In this document: positions 1 through 4,938 of the stretch, piece after piece
Layout: every line of letters begins with the position of its first letter
Position numbering within the stretch: the first letter of the stretch is position 1
Assembly: GCA_002923335.1 (NCBI GenBank)
Contig: BEHZ01000109.1
Coordinates: 1 to 5,679 of the forward strand
Source of the DNA: a bacterium HR23
Lineage (GTDB): Bacteria > Chloroflexota > Dehalococcoidia > Lucifugimonadales > HRBIN23
DNA length: 5,679 bases
Direction: 5' to 3'
Position numbers and translations under genes: made by a program
Notes under the pieces: model-generated
Database searches by the model: none
What the model was told of the DNA's origin: nothing
What the model saw: only the letters and a program-made list of their open reading frames with translations

Positions 1-2177
1 CGGGGATGTTGTATGGCAAAATCCTGCGCAGTCCCTACGCCCACGCCCGTATACGGCGGATAGACGCCTCCCGTGCCCTGGCGGTGCCCGGGGTCAAGGC
101 GGTGGTAACGGGGGCCGACATGCCTCCCGTGAAACCCGGCACCATCGCCCCCCAGGGGGAGTTGGAAATTGACATGTATTACCTGTCCAAACTCATCCTG
201 GCGCAGGGGAAGGTGCTCTTCCACGGCCACCCTGTGGCGGCGGTGGCGGCCACCTCCCCCGAAATCGCCGCATACGCCCTGGGGCTAATTGATGTGGAGT
301 ATGAGCCGCTGGAGCCGGTGCTGGACGTGGAGAAGGCCATGGAGCCGACCGCCCCCCTTCTCCACGACGACCTGTTCACCCGCTCCCTGGGCGGGGTAAG
401 CGAGAAGCCCTCCAATATCGCCCTGCACCTGCAGATGGAGCGGGGGAACGTGGAGGAGGGCTTCGCCCAGGCGGATGTGGTGCTGGAGCGCACCTACCGC
501 ACCCAGATGGTCCACCAGGGTTACCTGGAGCCGGAGGCGGAGACCGCCTGGGTTCAGCCCGATGGACGCATCATCGTGTGGTGCAACTCCCAGGGGATGT
601 TCGCCCACCGCACCCAGTTGTCCATCCTCTTCAACATCCCGCCGTCCCGCATCAAGGTCATCCCCACGGAGGTGGGGGGCGCTTTCGGCGGGAAGATCTA
701 CGTGCGGGTCTCGCCCATCTGCCTGCTCCTCTCCCAGAAGACGGGTCGGCCGGTGCAGATCGTGCTGACACGGGAGGAGGTGCTGAGGGCGACGGGGCCG
801 GGAAGCCCCCTGGTGGCGCACATCAAGGTGGGGGCCAGGCGGGACGGGCAGATCACCGCCATTCAGGCCAAGTTCATCTACGATTCGGGGGCGTTCCCCG
901 GAGGGCCGGTGGCCGGTGGGGTCCTCTCGGCCCTGGCGCCCTACAAAACGCTCCACATGCGGGTGGACGGCTACGATGTGGTAACCAACAAGCCTCGTGT
1001 GGCGGCGTATAGGGCGCCGGGGGCCACCGCGTCCTGCTTCGCCATGGAGGCGCTGATGGACGAGGTGGCGGAGGCGCTGGGGATGGACCCCATAGACTTC
1101 CGCCTGCGCAACGCCGTGGAGGAAGGGGACCCGATGCCCAACGGCCTCACCTGGGGGCGCATTGGCCTGAAGGCCATGCTGGAGCGGGCCAGGCGGAGCC
1201 CCGCCTGGACCGAGCCCCTCACCGGCCCCTACCGGGGTCGGGGGATGGCTTTGGGCTTCTGGCGAGGGGGCACCAACACCTCCTCCTGCCATATCACCGT
1301 GAACGCCGACGGCTCGGTGAATGTAACTGTGGGTTCCGTTGACCTCTCCTCCACCCGCACGGGCATCGCCCAGATGGTGGCCGAGTGCCTGGGCATCCCC
1401 TTTGAGCAGGTGCGCATCGTGGTGGGGGATACCGATACGGTGGCCCATACCGATAACTCTGGCGGTTCCCGCATCACCTACAGCATGTCGGCGGCGGTCT
1501 ACCAGGCCTCCCAGGACCTCCTGGGGAAGATGAAGGTGCGTGCGGCGGGAATGCTGGGCGTTCCCCCGGAGCAGGTGGAGTATCGGGATGGGCGCTTCTT
1601 CGTGAGCGACATCCCCGATAAGTTCAAGACCTTCCCGGAGGTGTGTTACGCCTCCACCCGTGGCGGAGGCGCTCTCCAGGGCTTCGGCTCCAACGGACGG
1701 CTGAAGATGGCGCCCGCCTTCTCCCTCCACATCGCCGATGTGGAGGTGGACCCGGAGACGGGGAAGGTGCGCATCCTGCGCTACACCACCTTCCAGGATG
1801 TGGGGCGGGCCATCAACCCCACCCTTATTGAGGGGCAGATGCAGGGGGGTGCGGTGCAGGGCATCGGCTGGGCCCTCACCGAGGAGTATGTCTTTGACGA
1901 GAAGGGGGTCCTGCGCAACGCCAGCCTGCTGGACTACCGCATGCCCGTGGCCCTGGACCTGCCCATGATTGACTGCGAGATCATTGAGGTGCCGGCCAGC
2001 GACGGCCCGTTTGGGGTGCGGGGGGTAGGGGAAGCGCCCATCGTGCCCCCGGCGGGCGCTCTGGCCAACGCTATCTATCGGGCCACGGGCGTGCGCTTCT
2101 ATCGCCTGCCCATGTCCCCGGAGCGGGTCTTCTGGGCGTTGCGGGAGGCGGGGCGCAACGGCCCTCGGGGGCAGTAG
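1..2177 (+). CDS. Xanthine dehydrogenase-family molybdopterin-binding (large) subunit, 5'-truncated
   Basis: This is the catalytic large subunit of a molybdenum hydroxylase, the family that includes xanthine dehydrogenase, aldehyde oxidase, 4-hydroxybenzoyl-CoA reductase and CoxL-like proteins. Such enzymes hydroxylate or oxidise a substrate at Mo-molybdopterin and pass electrons to 2Fe-2S and FAD subunits. The frame is already open at the left edge: codon GGG at 3-5 precedes Met at 6, giving the usual PGMLYGKILRSP start of the first domain. About 25-45 N-terminal residues are therefore missing, and Met at 6 is internal. Counting from that Met, 723 residues follow. Visible motifs are GGAFGGK (224-230, Mo-cofactor loop), AYRAPG (334-339, active-site loop), GGSR near 486, and GVGE ending in Glu676, the expected catalytic base. 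The loop is not the AYRCSFR of true CO dehydrogenase, so a CO-oxidising role is unlikely. Partner FAD and FeS subunits are not in view and would have to lie upstream or elsewhere. The family call is firm; the substrate cannot be told. Confidence 0.93.
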   Translation, partial: GMLYGKILRSPYAHARIRRIDASRALAVPGVKAVVTGADMPPVKPGTIAPQGELEIDMYYLSKLILAQGKVLFHGHPVAAVAATSPEIAAYALGLIDVEYEPLEPVLDVEKAMEPTAPLLHDDLFTRSLGGVSEKPSNIALHLQMERGNVEEGFAQADVVLERTYRTQMVHQGYLEPEAETAWVQPDGRIIVWCNSQGMFAHRTQLSILFNIPPSRIKVIPTEVGGAFGGKIYVRVSPICLLLSQKTGRPVQIVLTREEVLRATGPGSPLVAHIKVGARRDGQITAIQAKFIYDSGAFPGGPVAGGVLSALAPYKTLHMRVDGYDVVTNKPRVAAYRAPGATASCFAMEALMDEVAEALGMDPIDFRLRNAVEEGDPMPNGLTWGRIGLKAMLERARRSPAWTEPLTGPYRGRGMALGFWRGGTNTSSCHITVNADGSVNVTVGSVDLSSTRTGIAQMVAECLGIPFEQVRIVVGDTDTVAHTDNSGGSRITYSMSAAVYQASQDLLGKMKVRAAGMLGVPPEQVEYRDGRFFVSDIPDKFKTFPEVCYASTRGGGALQGFGSNGRLKMAPAFSLHIADVEVDPETGKVRILRYTTFQDVGRAINPTLIEGQMQGGAVQGIGWALTEEYVFDEKGVLRNASLLDYRMPVALDLPMIDCEIIEVPASDGPFGVRGVGEAPIVPPAGALANAIYRATGVRFYRLPMSPERVFWALREAGRNGPRGQ

Positions 2178-2210
2178 GCCCCAGGCGCAGGCCTAGCCCC
2201 TTTAGCCCCC
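2167..2210. terminator. Possible bidirectional terminator or stem structure between convergent genes
   Basis: The two convergent genes end only 24 bp apart (stop TAG at 2175-2177 on plus, TAA read from 2204-2202 on minus). The junction can fold as an inner 6-bp stem, TAGGCC (2175-2180) with GGCCTA (2190-2195), enclosed by an outer stem, GGGGGC (2167-2172) with GCCCCC (2205-2210). There is no proper T-run on either side, only a TTT at 2201-2203, so intrinsic termination is uncertain. In DNA this GC-rich, such stems also arise by chance. Confidence 0.3.
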
Positions 2211-3125
2211 TCGGAGCCAGGCGTCCCCTGCGGGTGGCCAGGGGTGGTCGGGGCGCAGGCTTTGGGAGAGTTGGGTGAACACCCCCCGCATCGCCCGGGG
2301 GTGTATCCAGACGCTCTTGATGCCCGCCCCCTGCCGTCCGTAGCCTGGGGTCTCCGCAGCGGTGGTAATGCGCAGGCCCAGACCCCGCAGGTGGCGTTCC
2401 ACGGCATCGGCGTCGTCCACCTGGTAAATGAGCAGGTAAGGCCCCTCGCCATAGCGGGCCATGAAGCGTCCGGCGGGGCCGTCGGTGCTGGTGGGCTGGG
2501 CTAGTTCCACGAAACTCTGCCTGTCCTGCAGGGGGAGGATGGCGATCTCCAGGTCGGTGAAGGTGAGGGTGAAGCGGTTGGTGGGCTTCAGCCCGAAGAG
2601 GTCGCCCCAGTGCCGGATGGCGGAATCCAGGTTGCGCACCAGGATAGCCACCTGGCGGATGCGTCGGGTGCGGGGCGTCCAGCGATGCAGATACCAGTCG
2701 GGGCCGGCGGGTGGCCAGGGGTTGGGGCCTTTGGGGGTCTCCACCAGTTCTATGAAGGTGCCGTTGACCGAGGAGGGGTGGAGGAAGCAGGTGCGGTGGT
2801 CGGGGCGGGTGACCTCCTGGGTGATGCGCACCCCCTTGCCCTTCAGGCGGGCCAGCAGAGCGTCATAGTGGTCGGTGGTGAAGATGAGGAGATACATCCC
2901 CTCGCCACGGCGCTGGAGGAAGCGGGCGCCCGCCGAGGAGGGGTCGGTGGGCTGGAGCAGTTCCACGAAGGTCCCTTCCCCGGCGGGGAGGACGGCGTTC
3001 ACCAGGCCATATTGGGGGAGTCTCTCGGAGTGGCAGGGCTTCATGCCCAGCACCTGGTCGTAGAGTTTCAGGGCCTCCGGGAGGTTGTCCACCATCAGGG
3101 CCACCTGGGGCAGGCTCTTGAGCAC
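2202..3125 (-). CDS. Tandem VOC-family (glyoxalase / methylmalonyl-CoA epimerase fold) protein
   Basis: The protein has 307 residues and two vicinal-oxygen-chelate modules, about 4-131 and 155-290. Each begins with RQVAILV- or PQVALMV-like strands, has an FVEL strand (53-56, 205-208) and a GEGxYLL strand (74-80, 226-232), and ends with a PWPPAG linker (136-141, 295-300), so it looks like an internal duplication. Module 1 ends in HPSSVNGTFIELVE (116-129), closely resembling the last strand of methylmalonyl-CoA epimerase. However, the first metal His is Gln in both modules (Q7, Q158), the HH of the epimerase GLHHIAF strand is Tyr-Leu in both (78-79, 230-231), and the last metal Glu of module 2 is Gln (Q285). 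An epimerase or metal-dependent activity is therefore doubtful; a binding, sequestration or metal-free role is possible. The GTG start at 3125 is chosen because an AGAAAGGAGG ribosome site lies 5 nt upstream. A longer frame from TTG at 3221 would run through tRNA-Gly. The gene is convergent with the molybdenum enzyme gene and downstream of tRNA-Gly. The substrate is unknown. Confidence 0.9.
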   Translation of the reverse strand: MLKSLPQVALMVDNLPEALKLYDQVLGMKPCHSERLPQYGLVNAVLPAGEGTFVELLQPTDPSSAGARFLQRRGEGMYLLIFTTDHYDALLARLKGKGVRITQEVTRPDHRTCFLHPSSVNGTFIELVETPKGPNPWPPAGPDWYLHRWTPRTRRIRQVAILVRNLDSAIRHWGDLFGLKPTNRFTLTFTDLEIAILPLQDRQSFVELAQPTSTDGPAGRFMARYGEGPYLLIYQVDDADAVERHLRGLGLRITTAAETPGYGRQGAGIKSVWIHPRAMRGVFTQLSQSLRPDHPWPPAGDAWLRGG

Positions 3126-3130
3126 GGGGG

Positions 3131-3140
3131 CCTCCTTTCT
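3131..3140 (-). promoter_or_regulatory. Strong ribosome binding site of the VOC gene
   Basis: Read on the minus strand this is AGAAAGGAGG, a near-perfect Shine-Dalgarno. It sits 5 nt before GTG at 3125-3123. It decides the start of the VOC gene, because the longer upstream frame has no such signal and overlaps a tRNA. Confidence 0.85.
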
Positions 3141-3153
3141 ATAGGCTGGGGGG

Positions 3154-3162
3154 ATTATACCA
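3154..3162 (-). promoter_or_regulatory. Extended -10 promoter of the VOC gene
   Basis: The minus strand reads TGGTATAAT, a TGn extension followed by the exact consensus -10 hexamer (3159-3154). It lies between the CCA end of tRNA-Gly and the VOC ribosome site. No good -35 is seen at 17 nt, where the position falls at the tRNA 3' end, which is tolerable for an extended -10. Transcription would begin near 3147, giving a leader of about 22 nt. It may give the VOC gene expression independent of the tRNA. Confidence 0.6.
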
Positions 3163-3176
3163 CGGAGGAAAAGAAA

Positions 3177-3251
3177 TGGAGCGGAAGAGGGGCTTTGAAC
3201 CCCCGACCTCCTCCTTGGCAAGGAGGCGTTCTACCCCTGAACTACTTCCGC
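3177..3251 (-). tRNA. tRNA-Gly (anticodon GCC), with encoded CCA
   Basis: The minus strand folds as a full cloverleaf. The acceptor GCGGAAG (3251-3245) pairs with CTTCCGC (3187-3181). The D-arm is GTTC/GAAC. The anticodon stem is CCTCC/GGAGG with loop TTGCCAA, giving anticodon GCC. The T-arm is GGGGG-TTCAAAG-CCCCT, with one G-U closing pair. The discriminator is T (3180) and CCA is encoded at 3179-3177. The molecule is 72 nt without CCA. It reads GGC and GGU codons. It is transcribed toward the VOC gene and divergently from tRNA-Ser. Confidence 0.97.
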
Positions 3252-3262
3252 TCGCTGAGAGT

Positions 3263-3292
3263 AGGATACGGCAGGGAGCGGGCGCCCGTCAA
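3263..3292 (-). promoter_or_regulatory. Sigma70-type promoter of tRNA-Gly
   Basis: The minus strand has -35 TTGACG (3292-3287), an 18-nt spacer and -10 TATCCT (3268-3263). The -10 ends 11 nt before the first base of the mature tRNA at 3251, so the start would be near 3256, leaving a 5' leader of a few bases. One of three phased GGCGCC boxes lies in the spacer directly against the -35. Confidence 0.7.
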
Positions 3293-3314
3293 GTGGCGCC
3301 GGAGGACCGGCGCC
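3281..3314. repeat. Three GGCGCC boxes at 14-bp spacing, including a perfect 8-bp hairpin
   Basis: GGCGCC occurs at 3281-3286, 3295-3300 and 3309-3314, each start exactly 14 bp from the last. The second and third are part of a perfect inverted repeat, GGCGCCGG (3295-3302) and CCGGCGCC (3307-3314), with loop AGGA. The set covers the -35 side of the tRNA-Gly promoter. It could be an operator array, a structured element or chance in GC-rich DNA. No T-run follows, so it is not a standard terminator. Confidence 0.45.
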
Positions 3315-3343
3315 TGCCGCCGGGCTAGGGGGCTGCAACAATT

Positions 3344-3357
3344 GTGAAACCGTTCAC
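3344..3357. promoter_or_regulatory. Operator-like palindrome GTGAA-N4-TTCAC
   Basis: GTGAA (3344-3348) and TTCAC (3353-3357) form an inverted repeat with a 4-nt centre. It directly overlaps a second palindrome, ACAATTGT (3338-3345). It lies in a locally AT-richer patch between the divergent tRNA promoters, about 35 bp upstream of the tRNA-Ser -35. The short arms make a protein-binding role only a suggestion. Confidence 0.25.
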
Positions 3358-3391
3358 CAGTCTAGATAGGAAATTGCCTACGAAATCGGTA

Positions 3392-3420
3392 TTGCCAGGG
3401 GGCCAGGCCCTTGCTATGCT
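3392..3420 (+). promoter_or_regulatory. Extended -10 promoter of tRNA-Ser (and perhaps miaB-nadA)
   Basis: The -35 is TTGCCA (3392-3397), the spacer is 17 nt, and the -10 is TATGCT (3415-3420) preceded by TGC, an extended -10. Transcription would begin near 3427, just before the mature tRNA at 3430. No terminator is evident after the tRNA and no other promoter was found before miaB, so this may drive the downstream genes too. Confidence 0.7.
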
Positions 3421-3429
3421 GGCAGTAGC

Positions 3430-3522
3430 GGAGGGATCGCATAGTGGTCTAGTGCGGGCGCCTGCTAAGCGCTTGGGGGCCCAAAAGGCCCCTCACGGGT
3501 TCGAATCCCGTTCCCTCCGCCA
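3430..3522 (+). tRNA. tRNA-Ser (anticodon GCT), with encoded CCA
   Basis: This is a class II tRNA. The acceptor GGAGGGA (3430-3436) pairs with TCCCTCC (3512-3518). The D-stem is GCA/TGC. The anticodon stem is GGCGC/GCGCT with loop CTGCTAA, giving anticodon GCT. A long variable arm has a strong stem, GGGGCC/GGCCCC. The T-arm is ACGGG-TTCGAAT-CCCGT, the discriminator is G (3519), and CCA is encoded at 3520-3522. It reads AGC and AGU codons. The first pair of the anticodon stem is a G-U wobble. Confidence 0.97.
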
Positions 3523-3588
3523 CGCCTCCCGCAAAGGCCCCAAAACGGCACGAAACCGTAGCCCGGCTGGGGGAGCAGGCGAGCCACC

Positions 3589-4923
3589 TTGGCGGACAGG
3601 AAGATGGAAGGGGATATCCTCAACGGCCACCGCCCCCGCTCCTTTGCCATCTGGACCATCGGGTGCCAGATGAACAAGGCGGACTCGGAGCGCCTGGCCA
3701 GTGCCCTCTCCCAACTGGGCCTGGAGGAAACGGACGACTTCCGCCAGGCGGATGTGATCGTCCTCAACTCCTGCGTTGTGCGCCAGAGCGCCGAGGAGAA
3801 GGTGGTGGGCACCCTGGGCCTGGTGAAGCCCCTGAAGGAGCGCCGGCCCGGCCGCATCATCGCCCTAATGGGATGTATGGTCGGCCCGAAGCCCGATACC
3901 CTGCGCCAGCGTTTCCCCTATGTGGACGTCTTCGCCCGCCCCCAGGAGTATCGGCCGATTTTGGACCTGGTGGGACGGCGTCTAGGGGTCAACTGGGAGG
4001 GGTGCCTCTCCTCCTTCATCCCCCTTCGGCCGGGCGTTAGCGCTTTCATCCCTGTCATTCACGGGTGCGACCGCATGTGCACCTTCTGTATCATCCCCTA
4101 CCGCCGGGGGCGGGAGGTGAGCCGTCCCCTGGAGGAGGTGGTGCAGGAGGCCCGCCTCCTTGCGCAAAAGGGGGTGCGAGAGGTGGTTCTCCTGGGGCAG
4201 ATCGTGGACCGCTACGGTCACGACCTTCCCGGCCGACCCGACTTGGCCGACCTGCTGGAGGCAGTGCACCGGGTTCCGGGGATTGAGCGCATCCGTTTCC
4301 TCACCTCCCATCCCGCCGATATGACCGACCGCATTATCCAGGCAGTGGCCCGGCTGGAGAAGGTGTGCAAGCATATCAACATCCCCGTGCAGGCGGGGGA
4401 CGACGAGGTGCTGGCCCGCATGCGCCGGGGCTACACCCGAGACGACTACCTGCGCCTCATTGAGCGTATCCGCTCCGCCATCCCCGATGTGGCCCTCTCC
4501 ACCGATGTCATTGTGGGCTTCTGCGGGGAGACGGAGGCCCAGTTCCGGCGCACCCTGGACCTGCTGGCGGAGGTGCGCTTTGATAAGGTGCACATCGCTC
4601 CCTACTCTCCCCGCCCCGGCACTATCGCCAGCCGGAGGATGGAGGACGATGTGCCCCCGGAGGAGAAGCGCCGGCGTGTCCAGGAGGCGGAGCGTCTGCA
4701 GGAGCGCATCGCCGGGGAGATCAACGCTCGCTACTTGGGCAAAACCGTGGAGGTGCTGGTGGACGGGCGGGAGCGGGGGAAGTGGCGGGGGCGCACCACC
4801 ACGGATAAACTGGTCTTTTTCCCCGACGGGGAAAGGGACTATATGGGCAAACTGGTGGAGGTGCGCATCACCCGCGCCAGCCCCTGGGCGCTCCAGGGGG
4901 AGCCTGTGGGCGCCGGGAGGTAA
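3589..4923 (+). CDS. miaB: tRNA-2-methylthio-N6-dimethylallyladenosine synthase (MiaB)
   Basis: This cytoplasmic radical-SAM methylthiotransferase adds a methylthio group to i6A37 of tRNAs that read UNN codons, after MiaA has prenylated the base. The protein has 444 residues, a normal length. The N-terminal methylthiotransferase domain carries the second-cluster cysteines C26 (GCQMN), C62 (NSCVVR) and C96 (MGCM). The radical-SAM core starts with CDRMCTFC (C160, C164, C167) and continues with RRGREVSRP, the MiaB signature rather than the RimO or MtaB form, then LLGQ, HINIPVQAG and DVIVGFCGET. A C-terminal TRAM domain, roughly 370-437, would bind tRNA. The given start is TTG at 3589. ATG at 3604, five codons later, is equally plausible: neither has a well-spaced ribosome site, and an in-frame TAG at 3559 excludes anything longer. 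The gene lies 66 nt after tRNA-Ser and 15 nt before nadA, a probable operon. All six cluster cysteines are intact. RimO and MtaB were considered and are less likely. Confidence 0.95.
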   Translation: MADRKMEGDILNGHRPRSFAIWTIGCQMNKADSERLASALSQLGLEETDDFRQADVIVLNSCVVRQSAEEKVVGTLGLVKPLKERRPGRIIALMGCMVGPKPDTLRQRFPYVDVFARPQEYRPILDLVGRRLGVNWEGCLSSFIPLRPGVSAFIPVIHGCDRMCTFCIIPYRRGREVSRPLEEVVQEARLLAQKGVREVVLLGQIVDRYGHDLPGRPDLADLLEAVHRVPGIERIRFLTSHPADMTDRIIQAVARLEKVCKHINIPVQAGDDEVLARMRRGYTRDDYLRLIERIRSAIPDVALSTDVIVGFCGETEAQFRRTLDLLAEVRFDKVHIAPYSPRPGTIASRRMEDDVPPEEKRRRVQEAERLQERIAGEINARYLGKTVEVLVDGRERGKWRGRTTTDKLVFFPDGERDYMGKLVEVRITRASPWALQGEPVGAGR

Positions 4924-4924
4924 C

Positions 4925-4932
4925 AAAGGGGG
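4925..4932 (+). promoter_or_regulatory. Ribosome binding site of nadA
   Basis: AAAGGGGG directly follows the miaB stop codon and is 6 nt before ATG at 4939. It supports the nadA start and suggests independent initiation on a shared transcript. Confidence 0.65.
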
Positions 4933-4938
4933 TTAGGT

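Noticed and set aside
285..1730. A long minus-strand open frame of 481 codons opposite the molybdenum enzyme gene.
   Set aside because: It is antisense to a gene with intact family motifs, and its His/Gly/Arg-rich composition is typical of the reverse frame of GC-rich coding DNA. No family features or ribosome site are seen.
1..2177. Naming the large subunit coxL (aerobic CO dehydrogenase).
   Set aside because: The AYRCSFR active-site loop of true CoxL is absent; the loop here is AYRAPG, and no CoxM or CoxS is in view.
3126..3221. N-terminal extension of the VOC protein to a TTG at 3221 (339 residues).
   Set aside because: The extension would start in the anticodon loop of tRNA-Gly and cross its 3' half, while a strong ribosome site sits 5 nt before GTG at 3125.
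2610..3347. A plus-strand open frame of 245 codons opposite the VOC gene.
   Set aside because: It runs antisense through the VOC gene and all of tRNA-Gly, with low-complexity Gly/Ala/Glu composition and no recognisable domain.
3457..3462. A fourth GGCGCC box.
   Set aside because: It lies in the anticodon stem of tRNA-Ser and is out of phase with the 14-bp series, so the tRNA structure explains it.
3177..3522. An integrated mobile element using a tRNA gene as attachment site.
   Set aside because: No integrase, no direct repeat of a tRNA 3' end and no foreign-looking gene is seen on either side; both tRNAs are complete and flanked by housekeeping-type genes.
3430..4923. The idea that MiaB is placed next to tRNA-Ser(GCT) because that tRNA is its substrate.
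   Set aside because: MiaB acts on i6A37 in tRNAs reading UNN codons. tRNA-Ser(GCT) reads AGC/AGU and normally carries t6A37, so it is not an expected substrate.
3982..4926. A minus-strand open frame of 314 codons opposite miaB.
   Set aside because: It is a shadow of miaB, whose motifs are complete in the plus frame; its Pro/His/Leu-rich translation has no domain.
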